Origin: Burkholderia pseudomultivorans
GTDB lineage: Bacteria; Pseudomonadota; Gammaproteobacteria; Burkholderiales; Burkholderiaceae
Assembly: GCF_001718415.1 (NCBI RefSeq)
Contig: NZ_CP013378.1
Location: 2,108,001-2,172,000 of the forward strand
Reading direction: 5' to 3'
DNA: 64,000 nt
Below are positions 52,216-61,360 of the stretch, in pieces. The translations under genes were made by a program, and so were the position numbers. Each line of letters begins with the position of its first letter. The first letter of the stretch is position 1. Below the pieces are notes generated by a model. That model searched no databases. It was not told the DNA's origin and saw nothing but the letters and a program-made list of their open reading frames with translations.

Positions 52216-53412
52216 TCAGCGTTGCCCGAACAGCGTGGCGAGCCGCTCGACGGCCTCTTCGAGGCGCGAGTAGGCGGTTGCATAGGACAGCCGGATATAG
52301 TCGCGCGGCGCATGCACACCGAAGTCCATCCCCGGTACCAGCACGACGCCCGCGTCGTGCAGCATCGCCTGCGTGAGCGCCGCGCTGTCGCCGGCTGCCG
52401 GGTGGGCGACGCCGCCGCAGTGCGCGTAGACATAGAACGCACCGTCCGGCATCACGGGCACCGTGAAGCCGAGCCGTTCGAGGGCGGGCGCGATGAAGTC
52501 GCGGCGGCGCTTGAATTCGACGCGGCGCGCTTCGTAGATGTCGAGCGCGGCCGGTTCGAAGCAGGCGAGCGCCGCGTGCTGCGCGAGCGCGGACGGACAG
52601 ATGAACAGGTTCTGCGACAGTTTCTCGAACGTGCCGACCAGCGCCGGCGGCACGACGAGCCAGCCGAGCCGCCAGCCGGTCATGCTGAAGTACTTCGAGA
52701 AGCTGTTCACGGTGACGACGTCGTCGCCGAACGACAGCGCCGATACGGGCGGCGCGTCGTAGCTGAGCCCCTGATAGATCTCGTCGACGATCGTGAAGCC
52801 GCCGCGCGCGCGCACGGCCTCGACGATCTGCCTCATCTCGTCGGGCTCGAGCGACGTACCGGTCGGATTCGACGGCGATGCGAGCAGCACGCCGCGCGTG
52901 CGGTCGTTCCAGCGCGTGCGGACGTCGTCCGCGGTCAGCTGGAAGCGCGCGTCCGGGCCGCTCGGCACGAGCACCGGGCGGCCTTCGGCCGCCGCGACGA
53001 AGTGCCGGTTGCACGGATACGACGGGTCGGGCATCAGCACCTCGTCGTCGCGGCCGACGAGCGCGAGACACGCGAGCAGCAGCGCGGCCGACGCGCCGGC
53101 CGTCACGACGATCCGCTCGGGGCCGATGGTCAGGCCGTAGGCGCGCGCATAGTGCGCGGCGATCGCTTCGCGCAGCGGCGCGATGCCGAGCGCGCTCGTG
53201 TACTGGGTGACGCCGCGCCGCAGTGCGGCGGCGGCAGCCTCGACCACCGGTTCCGGCGCGGTGAAGTCCGGCTCGCCGATCCCCATGTGGATAACATCGC
53301 GCCCGGAGGACTCGAGTTGCTGTGCCTCCTTCATCAGTTCCATCACGTAGAAGGGCTGGATCGCGTCGACGCGTGATGCGAGCTTGACGAGCGAATCGGC
53401 GGTGGTATTCAT
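52216..53412 (-). CDS. Pyridoxal-phosphate aminotransferase, class I/II
   Basis: A 398-residue fold-type I aminotransferase. The family motifs: VIHMGIGEPDFTAPEPVVEA, TQYTSALGIAPLREAIAAHY, DEVLMPDPSYPCN, ASPSNPTGTSLE, FTIVDEIYQGLSYD and the PLP lysine in NSFSKYFSMTGWRLGW. The substrate could be aspartate or an aromatic or branched amino acid; the exact one is open. It lies 70 bases downstream of the nusB end on the same strand as the riboflavin genes. Confidence 0.93.
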   Translation of the reverse strand: MNTTADSLVKLASRVDAIQPFYVMELMKEAQQLESSGRDVIHMGIGEPDFTAPEPVVEAAAAALRRGVTQYTSALGIAPLREAIAAHYARAYGLTIGPERIVVTAGASAALLLACLALVGRDDEVLMPDPSYPCNRHFVAAAEGRPVLVPSGPDARFQLTADDVRTRWNDRTRGVLLASPSNPTGTSLEPDEMRQIVEAVRARGGFTIVDEIYQGLSYDAPPVSALSFGDDVVTVNSFSKYFSMTGWRLGWLVVPPALVGTFEKLSQNLFICPSALAQHAALACFEPAALDIYEARRVEFKRRRDFIAPALERLGFTVPVMPDGAFYVYAHCGGVAHPAAGDSAALTQAMLHDAGVVLVPGMDFGVHAPRDYIRLSYATAYSRLEEAVERLATLFGQR

Positions 53413-53482
53413 CGGGCGGGACGGGGAGGGCGGGGCAAAAGAAAAAAACGGGCGCATGCGCGCCCGTTCCAGACCGGCGGAA

Positions 53483-53920
53483 TCAGCCGTTGCGGCGCGC
53501 CTGCGTTTCGGCCGGGCGCAGCTTCGCGGCGAGCTTGTCGAGCACGCCGTTGACATACTTGTAGCCATCGGAGCCGCCGAACGTCTTGGCGAGCTCGACC
53601 GCTTCGTTGATGATCACGCGATACGGCGTTTCGACGTGGTGCGTGAGCTCGAACGTGGCGATCAGCAGCACCGCGCGCTCGACCGGCGACAACTGGTCGA
53701 TCGGGCGGTCGAGCGACGGCGTGAGCGCTTCGACGAGTGTTGCGTGCTCGCGGATCACGCCATGCAGGATCGCGTCGAGCAGTGCCTTGTCAGCCTTGTC
53801 GTACCCGAGCGCGCCGCGCAGTTGCGCGTCGATCTCGCCGGAGGACGCGTTCGACAGCAGCCACTGATACAGGCCCTGCGTCGCCAGCTCGCGCGATTGT
53901 CGGCGGGCGCTCTTCTTCAT
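53483..53920 (-). CDS. nusB: Transcription antitermination factor NusB
   Basis: A 145-residue all-helical protein of the NusA-NusB-NusE antitermination complex for rRNA. Typical parts: [79 protein letters not shown]. It is translationally coupled to ribH: its ATG at 53920 overlaps the ribH stop by four bases. Confidence 0.95.
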   Translation of the reverse strand: MKKSARRQSRELATQGLYQWLLSNASSGEIDAQLRGALGYDKADKALLDAILHGVIREHATLVEALTPSLDRPIDQLSPVERAVLLIATFELTHHVETPYRVIINEAVELAKTFGGSDGYKYVNGVLDKLAAKLRPAETQARRNG

Positions 53921-54438
53921 GCGCGCTCCTCTTCGTCGTCTTCGTCCTCTTCTTCGTCCTCGTCCTCGTCGTCGCCGAGCTGGTCGAGCGCCATCGTCAG
54001 GTTGGCCATCTCGACCGCGACGCGGGCGGCGTCACGACCCTTTTCGGTCATGCGCGCGACGGCCTGCTCGTCGGTTTCGGTCGTCAGGACCGCGTTCGCG
54101 ATCGGCAGGTTGAAGTCGAGGCCGATGCGCGTGATGCCCGCACCGCTTTCGTTCGACACGAGTTCGAAGTGGTAGGTCTCGCCGCGGATCACCGCGCCGA
54201 GCGCGATCAGCGCGTCGAACTGGCCGCTTTCGGCGAGCTTCTGCAGCGCGAGCGGGATTTCCAGCGCGCCGGGCACCGACACGAGGAGGACGTCCTCGCC
54301 GGTGACGCCGAGGCGTTCCAGTTCTTCGACGCACGCGTCGGCGAGGCCGTTGCACACGGGCTCATTGAAGCGCGATTGCACGATGCCGATACGCAGGCCG
54401 TCGCCTTCGAGATTCGGTTGGTATTGTCCGATTTCCAT
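53917..54438 (-). CDS. ribH: 6,7-dimethyl-8-ribityllumazine synthase RibH
   Basis: A 173-residue enzyme, penultimate step of riboflavin synthesis: it joins the ribitylamino-pyrimidine and dihydroxybutanone phosphate. Motifs: [56 protein letters not shown] (catalytic H in ETYHFE), and [12 protein letters not shown]. The C-terminus ends in a highly acidic run ([18 protein letters not shown]), unusual compared with short relatives. It is in an operon ribBA-ribH-nusB. Confidence 0.95.
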   Translation of the reverse strand: MEIGQYQPNLEGDGLRIGIVQSRFNEPVCNGLADACVEELERLGVTGEDVLLVSVPGALEIPLALQKLAESGQFDALIALGAVIRGETYHFELVSNESGAGITRIGLDFNLPIANAVLTTETDEQAVARMTEKGRDAARVAVEMANLTMALDQLGDDEDEDEEEDEDDEEERA

Positions 54439-54491
54439 GATCTGGTCCGTGGTTAGGAGGAACGGTTATAGGGCGAAAGCGCCGTGGCGGG

Positions 54492-55634
54492 TTACGCGTG
54501 CGGCGCCGGGCAGGACTTGGCTTCGGCGCCGGGCATCGGGACGAAGCCCGTGACCTCGAGACCGTAGCCCGACATGCTGCCCAGCTTGCGCGGATTCGAC
54601 AGCACCTGCATCTTGCCGACGCCGACATCGCGCAGGATCTGCGCGCCGATGCCGAACGTCTTGAAATCGACCGGCCGGCGCTTCAGCGCGGCGGCCTTCT
54701 CTTCCTCGTCGAACGCCTTGAAGACGTCGATCAGATGTTCCTTCGTGTCGCCGCAGTTGAGCAGCACGATCACGCCGAGATCGCGTTCGGCGATCTCGCG
54801 CATCGCGGCGTCGAGCGTCCACGAGTGCGTCGACACGCCCGTTTCGAGCAGGTCGAGCACCGACAGCGGCTCGTGCACGCGCACCGGCGTGTCGAGCTCC
54901 GGCGCCGGCGTGCCGCGCACCAGCGCGATGTGCGGCGAGCCGGTCGGCTGGTCGCGGTACAGCACCGCGCGGAACGTGCCGTGGGCCGTCTGCATCGTGC
55001 GCTCGGCGATCCGCTCGATGATCGATTCGGTGCGGCTGCGGTAATGGATCAGGTCGGCGATCGTGCCGATCTTCAGGTCGTGCTGCTGCGCGAACTCGAT
55101 CAGGTCGGGCAGGCGCGCCATCGTGCCGTCGTCCTTGATGATCTCGCAGATCACCGCGGCCGGCGTGAGGCCGGCGAGCGCCGTGAAGTCGCAGCCGGCT
55201 TCGGTGTGGCCGGCGCGCACCAGCACGCCGCCCGGCTGCGCCATGATCGGGAACACGTGGCCCGGCTGCACGATGTGCTCGGGGCGCACGTCGTGCGCGA
55301 CCGCCGTGGCGATCGTGTGCGCGCGGTCGGCGGCCGAGATGCCGGTCGTCACGCCTTCGGCCGCTTCGATGCTGACCGTAAACGCGGTGCCGTACTGCGT
55401 GCCGTTGCGATAGGTCATCAGCGGCAGTTGCAGCTGCTTGCAGCGTTCCTGCGTCAAGGTCAGACAAATCAGCCCGCGGCCGTACCTGGCCATGAAGTTG
55501 ATCGCTTCCGGCGTGACGAATTCGGCGGCGATCACGAGGTCGCCTTCGTTTTCGCGGTCTTCTTCGTCGACGAGGATCACCATCCGGCCGGCTTTGAGCT
55601 CGGCGATGATGTCGGGCGTGGAGGCGAGCGTCAT
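54492..55634 (-). CDS. ribBA: RibBA-type protein: DHBP synthase with degenerate GTP cyclohydrolase II domain
   Basis: A 380-residue protein. The N-terminal 200 residues are 3,4-dihydroxy-2-butanone-4-phosphate synthase: MVILVDEEDRENEGDLVIAAEFVTPE, FMARYGRGLICLTLT, GVTTGISAADRAHT and GHTEAGCDFTALAG. The C-terminal half follows the GTP cyclohydrolase II fold (GTFRAVLYRDQPTGSPHIALVRG, GVIVLLNCG) but the zinc cysteines (the C-x-T-G-D / R-C-D-C motif) are replaced by RVHEPLSVLDLLETGVSTHSW. So only DHBP synthesis is expected. The ATG at 55634 fits; it begins the operon with ribH and nusB. Confidence 0.9.
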   Translation of the reverse strand: MTLASTPDIIAELKAGRMVILVDEEDRENEGDLVIAAEFVTPEAINFMARYGRGLICLTLTQERCKQLQLPLMTYRNGTQYGTAFTVSIEAAEGVTTGISAADRAHTIATAVAHDVRPEHIVQPGHVFPIMAQPGGVLVRAGHTEAGCDFTALAGLTPAAVICEIIKDDGTMARLPDLIEFAQQHDLKIGTIADLIHYRSRTESIIERIAERTMQTAHGTFRAVLYRDQPTGSPHIALVRGTPAPELDTPVRVHEPLSVLDLLETGVSTHSWTLDAAMREIAERDLGVIVLLNCGDTKEHLIDVFKAFDEEEKAAALKRRPVDFKTFGIGAQILRDVGVGKMQVLSNPRKLGSMSGYGLEVTGFVPMPGAEAKSCPAPHA

Positions 55635-55830
55635 AAGGGGGCGAGAAAGAGGAAAGTGCGTATTTTACGCTAGCCGGACGGCGTTTCGGCTGGCGCGGGC
55701 CGCGCACGGCCCGCGAGTGCGCCGGAACGCGCTCCGGCCGGCCTGGGCGGCCGGTTCGACGCGGCTGCCGCGCGCGCCGTCGGCACGCGGGCGCAGGCGG
55801 CAGCGGTGCCGGGCCGCGCCCGGCCGGGCA

Positions 55831-56349
55831 TCACGCGTGCTCGTTGCGGCCGCCGAGGTAGTCGAGCTTGCCGAGCTCGACGCCGTTGTGACGCAGGATG
55901 TCGTACGCGGTCGTGACGTGGAAGAAGAAATTGGGCAGCACGAAGTTCAGCAGGTACGACTGCCCGGTGAATTCGATCGGGCCGACGCGCATCTTGAGCA
56001 CGATCTGGCGCGCTTCGCTGCCGTCGATCTGCGCGGCGTCGAAGCTTTTCAGGTAGTCGATCGTCTTCTGGATGCGCGCATGCAGTTCGTCGAAGGTCTG
56101 CTCGACGTCGGGATAGCTCGGGATCTCGACGCCGGCGAGCCGCGCGGCGCAGCCCTTGGCCGTGTCGGTCGCGATGTACACCTGGCGCACGAGCGGCAGC
56201 ATGTCCGGATAGAGGCGCGCGCCGGCGAACACCGACGGGTCGATCTGTTTTTCGGCCGCATGTGCCTGCGCCTTGCCGAGGATGTGCTGCAGGTTGGTCA
56301 GGCCACGGATCAGCACGGGCAGCGAGGCCTGGTACATCGAGATGGACAT
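55831..56349 (-). CDS. DUF1993 protein
   Basis: A 172-residue helical protein of unknown function: SMYQASLPVLIRGLTNLQHILGKAQAHAAE, DPSVFAGARLYPDMLPLVRQVYIATDTAKGCAARLAG, QTFDELHARIQKTIDYLKSFDAAQI, and a conserved end, PNFFFHVTTAYDILRHNGVELGKLDYLGG. This matches the DUF1993 family, distantly DinB-like with a histidine near the C-terminus. It stands alone, about 200 bases from ribBA. Confidence 0.88.
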   Translation of the reverse strand: MSISMYQASLPVLIRGLTNLQHILGKAQAHAAEKQIDPSVFAGARLYPDMLPLVRQVYIATDTAKGCAARLAGVEIPSYPDVEQTFDELHARIQKTIDYLKSFDAAQIDGSEARQIVLKMRVGPIEFTGQSYLLNFVLPNFFFHVTTAYDILRHNGVELGKLDYLGGRNEHA

Positions 56350-56479
56350 GGGAACGACTCCTTGTGGAAGAGGGCGGCGCGCCGTGCGTTGCGGCGCCGG
56401 AACCGCTGTCGTCGCATCTTAGCGCGGCCGCGTGTCGCGTGCGCGTCGATGGCCGTTCGGCCAGGTGTCGGCGCGGCGC

Positions 56480-58261
56480 TCATGCGTGCCGCAGCCAGTC
56501 GATCATCCGTCGGTGGCGGTCCGCAAGGTTGGCCGGCGATTGCGGCACGTGATCGTCGCCCCAGTAGCGGATCAGCCGCACGTCGCGCTTCAGATGCGTG
56601 AGCGCTGCGAACATCCGTTCGCTTTGCTCGAGCGGCACGTAGTCGGCATCGCCGTGAATCAGCAGCAGCGGCGTCGTGATCCGCGCCGCGTGCAGGCTCG
56701 GGCTGAGCGCGTGATAGGCGTCCGGGCGGCTCCACGGGGTCGCATCGAGGCGCCAGCTGTTGTCGGCGAGCGTCTTGCCGAGCAGCGCGAAGCGCTCGGG
56801 GCGCTCGTCGTCGCCCGTTTCGTAGCGCAGACGCGGATCGAGCGACGCGTAAAGCGCCGCCGCGTCGCTGATGCCCGCGCTCGATATCCCCGAACGGAAC
56901 ATCGGCGTGCGCGCGAGCAGCATCATCGCGGCCCAGCCGCCGAGGCTGTGGCCGTACAGGTGCAGCCGGTCGCGATCGACGTATCCGGCGGCGGCCGCCG
57001 CGTCGACGGCCGCGCGAACGTCGTCGAGCATCCTGTCCGCCATCGATGCAGGATCGACGCCGAGCACGCTGCGCATGTTGACGTCGATCACGGCGAAGCC
57101 GTGGGCGGCGAACAGCTGGAGGTTGAACGGCAGCGGGCAGTCCGGTTCGTGGAACATGTGCGGATGGCGCGCGGTTTTCTCGTGTGGATACACCCAGACG
57201 ACCGCGGGCAGCGGCGCGTCCGCGTAATCGGGCGGCAGCAGCACGTCGACGAAGCGCGGGCGGCCCGGTTCCACGCCGCGACACGGAAGCCGGTGCGCGG
57301 TGCCGGTCGCGATGCCGGCCAGCTGGCGGTTCGTTTCGAATACGACCGTCGCGTCGTCTTGCGCGTCGGCCAGCCGCACCGCCAGCCGCGTGGCGTCGCG
57401 GCCGTGTTCGATGCACGCGACATATCGGCGGTCCGGTTCCGGCGGCACGCGTTCGACGCGTACGCCGTCGGCGGCGGTCGGCGTTTGTGTGTCGTCGGCG
57501 GCGTCGGCGTCGGTCTCGGCCGGCGCTTCGTCCGGCAGCGACGCGCGCGACAGCGCGGCCTGCGCGCATTCGTCCGGCGACAGCGCGCGTAGCGTGCCGG
57601 CGACCGGGTCGAACGCCCACCAGTCGGGCGTCCGTTCGCCGGGCGCGTTGGCGAACGACCGGCTGTCGAGCACATCGGCTGTCGGCCGCCGGCCGAGCGC
57701 GTTGGCTTCCCACGCATGGCGCGCGTTCGTAAACAGGCGGCGGTGCAGGTGCGTCGCGATCGGTGCGGCGCCTTGCGCCAGCAGCGGCAGTGCGACCCGG
57801 CCGTCCGCGAGCCAGGTGAACGGGCCGTCGCGATCGAGCGGGGAGAGGTCGAGGCTGCGCGAGGTCGTGATCGGCGTCACGGCCGCCGTCGCCGGCTCGA
57901 TCAGCACCGCGTGCGCGGCGTCGTCGTCGGCCGACAGCGCGACCGCGGCGATCCATCGTCCGTCGGGCGACCACGACGGCGACCCGCATGCGCGTCCGGT
58001 CCGCACGTCGCCCGCGAGCCGGCGCAGCGTGCGCTCGGCAAAGACGAACAGATAGAGCTCGGCGCGATCGAGACCGCCGAGGTAGGGGCGGTCGAAGCGC
58101 AGCGCGTCGCCCAGCGGACGGATGACGGCGAAGCAGATCGAGCCGCCGTCGGGCGACAGCGCGCAGGTGCGGCCGTAGTAGCGCTGGAAATCGTCGAGCG
58201 ACAGCAGGTCGTCGACGGTGAAGCGGCGGGGTTGCGTGGAATCGGGGCGGGCGACTGTCAC
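56480..58261 (-). CDS. S9-family (prolyl oligopeptidase) peptidase
   Basis: A 593-residue serine hydrolase. The N-terminal part is a beta-propeller-like region (LSPDGGSICFAVIRPL, SPSWSPDGRWIAAVALSAD). The C-terminal alpha/beta-hydrolase has the nucleophile serine in HLYGHSLGGWAAMMLL, aspartate in LLIHGDADYVP and histidine in WGDDHVPQS. It probably cleaves short peptides or esters. GTG at 58261 is preferred since AGGAG lies five bases before it. No signal peptide is seen, so it acts in the cytoplasm. Confidence 0.85.
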   Translation of the reverse strand: MTVARPDSTQPRRFTVDDLLSLDDFQRYYGRTCALSPDGGSICFAVIRPLGDALRFDRPYLGGLDRAELYLFVFAERTLRRLAGDVRTGRACGSPSWSPDGRWIAAVALSADDDAAHAVLIEPATAAVTPITTSRSLDLSPLDRDGPFTWLADGRVALPLLAQGAAPIATHLHRRLFTNARHAWEANALGRRPTADVLDSRSFANAPGERTPDWWAFDPVAGTLRALSPDECAQAALSRASLPDEAPAETDADAADDTQTPTAADGVRVERVPPEPDRRYVACIEHGRDATRLAVRLADAQDDATVVFETNRQLAGIATGTAHRLPCRGVEPGRPRFVDVLLPPDYADAPLPAVVWVYPHEKTARHPHMFHEPDCPLPFNLQLFAAHGFAVIDVNMRSVLGVDPASMADRMLDDVRAAVDAAAAAGYVDRDRLHLYGHSLGGWAAMMLLARTPMFRSGISSAGISDAAALYASLDPRLRYETGDDERPERFALLGKTLADNSWRLDATPWSRPDAYHALSPSLHAARITTPLLLIHGDADYVPLEQSERMFAALTHLKRDVRLIRYWGDDHVPQSPANLADRHRRMIDWLRHA

Positions 58262-58371
58262 GCAGGCTCCTGATCGGATCGGCGAAAGCCGATAGACAGG
58301 AAGCGCCGGGCGCGAGTTCCGGTCGATGCCCGGGCGGGCCGGCCTCGCGTTCAGCGCATGCCGCCGCCGGA

Positions 58372-58407
58372 TAAAAAAACGCCAACCCGTGTGAACAGGT
58401 TGGCGTT
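58372..58407 (-). terminator. Rho-independent terminator of aceA
   Basis: ACGCCAACC (58379-58387) pairs with GGTTGGCGT (58398-58406); on the minus strand the stem is followed by a T run. It ends the leftward aceA transcript. Confidence 0.88.
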
Positions 58408-58428
58408 CCGTGCAGCGGATGACCGGTA

Positions 58429-60012
58429 TCAGAACTGGTTCATCGTGTTGTCCTTGCCCGCCGCCTTCAGCGCTGCTTCGCCGCTGAAGTATTCCTTGTG
58501 GTCGTCGCCGATATCCGAGCCGGACATGTTCTGGTGCTTGACGCACGCGATGCCCTGACGGATTTCCTTGCGCTGCACGCCGGCCACGTAACCGAGCATG
58601 CCCTGATCGCCGAAGTATTCCTTGGCCAGGTTGTCGGTCGACAGTGCGGCCGTGTGGTACGTCGGCAGCGTGATCAGGTGATGGAAGATCCCGGCTTCGC
58701 GCGACGCATCGGCCTGGAAGGTGCGGATCTTTTCGTCGGCGAGCGCGGCCAGCTCGGAGTCGTCGTATTCGACGCTCATCAGCCGCGCGCGGTCGTACGC
58801 CGACACATCCTTGCCCGCGGCCTTCATCGCGTCATAGGCCTGCTGACGGAAGTTCAGCGTCCAGTTGAACGACGGGCTGTTGTTGTACACGAGCTTCGCG
58901 TTCGGGATGACCTTGCGGATCTCGCTGACCATGCCGCCGATCTGCGCGATGTGCGGCTTTTCGGTTTCGATCCACAGCAGGTCGGCACCGTTTTGCAGCG
59001 CGGTGATGCAGTCCAGCACGCAGCGTGCCTCGCCCGTGCCGGCGCGGAACTGGAACAGGTTGCTCGGCAGGCGCTTCGGACGCAGCAGCTTGCCGTCGCG
59101 CTTGATGACGACGTCACCGTTGCCCAGCGCGTCCGCCGAGATCTCGTCGCAATCGAGGAACGAGTTGTACTGGTCGCCGAGGTCGCCCGGCTCGCGCGTC
59201 ACGGCGATCTGCTTGGTCAGGCCGGCGCCCAGCGAGTCGGTGCGGGCGACGATGATGCCGTCGTCCACGCCCAGTTCCAGGAACGCGTAGCGGATCGCGC
59301 GGATCTTCGCGAGGAAGTCCTCGTGCGGCACGGTCACCTTGCCGTCCTGGTGGCCGCACTGCTTCTCGTCGGACACCTGGTTCTCGATCTGGATGCAGCA
59401 TGCGCCCGCTTCGATGAACTGCTTGGCCAGCAGGTAGGTCGCCTCGGCGTTGCCGAAGCCCGCATCGATGTCGGCGATGATCGGCACGACGTGCGTGACG
59501 TGGTTGTCGATCTTTTCCTGGATCGCGGCCTTGGCGGCAGCGCCTTCGGCGGCATCCAGCTCGCGGAACAGGCCGCCCAGCTCACGGGCGTCGGCCTGGC
59601 GCAGGAACGTGTACAGCTCGCGGATCAGCGCGCTGACGGCGGTCTTTTCGTGCATCGACTGGTCCGGCAGCGGGCCGAACTCGGAGCGCAGCGCGGCGAC
59701 CATCCAGCCGGACAGGTACAGATAACGGCGCTCGGTGCTGTTGAAGTGCTTCTTGATGGAGATCATCTTCTGCTGGCCGATGAAGCCGTGCCAGCAGCCC
59801 AGCGATTGCGTGTACTTGGACGGATCCGCATCGTAGGCGGCCATGTCGGCGCGCATGATCCCGGCCGTGTACCGGGCGATGTCCAGGCCCGTCTTGAACT
59901 TGTTCTGTGCGCGCATGCGGGCGGCGTACTCGGGATTGATCGCATCCCATGCGCTGCCGTGCGCTTCTTTCAAAGCGGCAATTGCCTTGATGTCGTCCTG
60001 ATACTGGGCCAT
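58429..60012 (-). CDS. aceA: Isocitrate lyase
   Basis: A 527-residue enzyme of the glyoxylate shunt, splitting isocitrate to succinate and glyoxylate. Motifs: GCWHGFIGQQKMISIKKHF, IIADIDAGFGNAEATYLLAKQFIEAGACCIQIENQV, the catalytic KQCGH loop (SDEKQCGHQDGKVTVPHEDF), and FNWTLNFRQQAYDAM. The KQCGH form and the length are those of the larger isocitrate lyase group rather than E. coli AceA. The ATG at 60012 has AGGAG upstream. An 18-bp palindrome about 110 bases upstream may bind its regulator. Confidence 0.95.
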   Translation of the reverse strand: MAQYQDDIKAIAALKEAHGSAWDAINPEYAARMRAQNKFKTGLDIARYTAGIMRADMAAYDADPSKYTQSLGCWHGFIGQQKMISIKKHFNSTERRYLYLSGWMVAALRSEFGPLPDQSMHEKTAVSALIRELYTFLRQADARELGGLFRELDAAEGAAAKAAIQEKIDNHVTHVVPIIADIDAGFGNAEATYLLAKQFIEAGACCIQIENQVSDEKQCGHQDGKVTVPHEDFLAKIRAIRYAFLELGVDDGIIVARTDSLGAGLTKQIAVTREPGDLGDQYNSFLDCDEISADALGNGDVVIKRDGKLLRPKRLPSNLFQFRAGTGEARCVLDCITALQNGADLLWIETEKPHIAQIGGMVSEIRKVIPNAKLVYNNSPSFNWTLNFRQQAYDAMKAAGKDVSAYDRARLMSVEYDDSELAALADEKIRTFQADASREAGIFHHLITLPTYHTAALSTDNLAKEYFGDQGMLGYVAGVQRKEIRQGIACVKHQNMSGSDIGDDHKEYFSGEAALKAAGKDNTMNQF

Positions 60013-60121
60013 GTGAATCTCCTGAGAAGAAAGCGTGTTTGAGAACCGGATCGAGTGGACCGCCACGTCTGTCGCAGCGAACTGCATGACTGCATTGTAT
60101 GGGCTTTTCGATGCATCGCGG

Positions 60122-60139
60122 CAATGTCTTATATAAGAC
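60122..60139. promoter_or_regulatory. Perfect 18-bp palindrome upstream of aceA, probable operator
   Basis: ATGTCTTATATAAGACAT is an exact palindrome in the leader region of aceA. On the minus strand it ends at a possible -35 (TTGCCG), and a TACAAT lies 19 bases further as -10. This is how a repressor would block the promoter. The TCTTATATAAGA form resembles GntR-type operators of central-carbon genes; the protein is not known here. Confidence 0.65.
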
Positions 60140-60710
60140 ATAGGACTAATTTGTTCTTTATTTTTCAACGAGATAGGTCGAGTCTGTCGCGATTTGGAAC
60201 AGGCTTTCCAAAAAAGGCGCGGGCGCGGGGCGACGGAAATCCGGAGAGGGTTCCGTAATGTGAAACGATCTTTCGGGTGCTGAAGGCGGGGCGGGGCAAG
60301 CGTGGTTTTGCGCGACGATCGTCGAGGGGCGACTGTCGATGCGGGTTTCGACGGGCAGGTGTTCTGGCGCGCGGCGAGTCGACTCGTCGGCAGGGGAGGT
60401 ATGCAAACCCGGGTGCGGCGGGTCTGGGCAACGACAGGCAGGAGGGGAGCCTGACCGGCGTGAGGTCAGGCGAGCCAGCCGGCAGTGCCGGCTGTGGCCT
60501 TCGCGGGAGTCAGGGAACGGCAGCGGCTGCGCGGAAGCGAGCGGCAGCGGCCGGGGGATCGGGTCGGGCGGAGCAAGCCGCTTTCCGGAAGCCCGATCGC
60601 TCTCGCTCTATATATATGCGGCGCGGAAAACGACGGCATACGGTCACGCACGCCGTCCCGCAACCGGGGGTCGATCGCAACGAGACGACCCGGTCCGGCC
60701 CAACGCCGCG
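60140..60710. other. Long intergenic region between aceA and ribE
   Basis: No gene supported. It contains several short hairpins, for example AGCCGGCA/TGCCGGCT at 60477-60494 and CCTGAC/GTCAGG at 60450-60470, and the dinucleotide run TATATATAT at about 60608-60616. I see no regulator site other than the palindrome noted above. Confidence 0.5.
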
Positions 60711-61346
60711 TTACTTCAACGGCTTGTCGCCATCGGGTGCGGTCGACAGCATCCGCTCCACATACCGCGCAATCATGTCGACCTCGAGATTGACCTTGTC
60801 CCCGGCCTTCAGATGACGCAGCGTCGTGACCTCGACCGTATGCGGAATCAGGTTGATCGAGAATTCGGAGCCGTCCGCCAGATCCTCGACCGAATTCACG
60901 GTCAGGCTCACGCCGTTGACCGTGATCGAGCCCTTGTACGCGAGATAGCGGCCGAGCTCGCGCGGCGCGACGATGCGCAGTTCGTGCGATTCGCCGACCG
61001 GCGCGAAGCACGACACGGTGCCGAGCCCGTCGACGTGGCCCGACACGATATGGCCGCCGAGCCGGTCGTGTGCGCGCAGCGCCTTCTCGAGATTGACGTC
61101 GCCCGGCTCGGCGAGGCCGACCGTGCGGTTCAGGCTTTCGCGCGATACCTCGACGTCGAACGCGGCGTCGGTCTTTTCGATCACAGTCATGCACGCGCCC
61201 TGGATCGCGATGCTGTCGCCGAGCGCGACGTCGGCGAGGTCGAGTCCGCCGGCCTGCACGGACAGGCGCACACCCGCCTCGGGCGAAGCGCCGAGCGGCG
61301 TGATCGATTCGATGCGGCCGACGGCCGCGACAATTCCGGTAAACAT
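60711..61346 (-). CDS. ribE: Riboflavin synthase, alpha chain
   Basis: A 211-residue enzyme with two similar halves, each a lumazine-binding barrel: MFTGIVAAVGRIESITPLG, DSIAIQGACMTVIEKTDAAFDVEVSRESL in the first, and HIVSGHVDGLGTVSCFAPVG, SITVNGVSLTVNSVED in the second. It turns two 6,7-dimethyl-8-ribityllumazine molecules into riboflavin. The ATG at 61346 lies 14 bases after the ribD stop codon on the same strand. It is called ribC or ribE depending on species. Confidence 0.95.
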   Translation of the reverse strand: MFTGIVAAVGRIESITPLGASPEAGVRLSVQAGGLDLADVALGDSIAIQGACMTVIEKTDAAFDVEVSRESLNRTVGLAEPGDVNLEKALRAHDRLGGHIVSGHVDGLGTVSCFAPVGESHELRIVAPRELGRYLAYKGSITVNGVSLTVNSVEDLADGSEFSINLIPHTVEVTTLRHLKAGDKVNLEVDMIARYVERMLSTAPDGDKPLK

Positions 61347-61360
61347 CGTGACGATTCCGT

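Noticed and set aside
55635..55830. FMN riboswitch upstream of ribBA
   Set aside because: No RFN-type conserved blocks (such as AGGGGRC...CCGGTGAAAT) were found on the minus strand.
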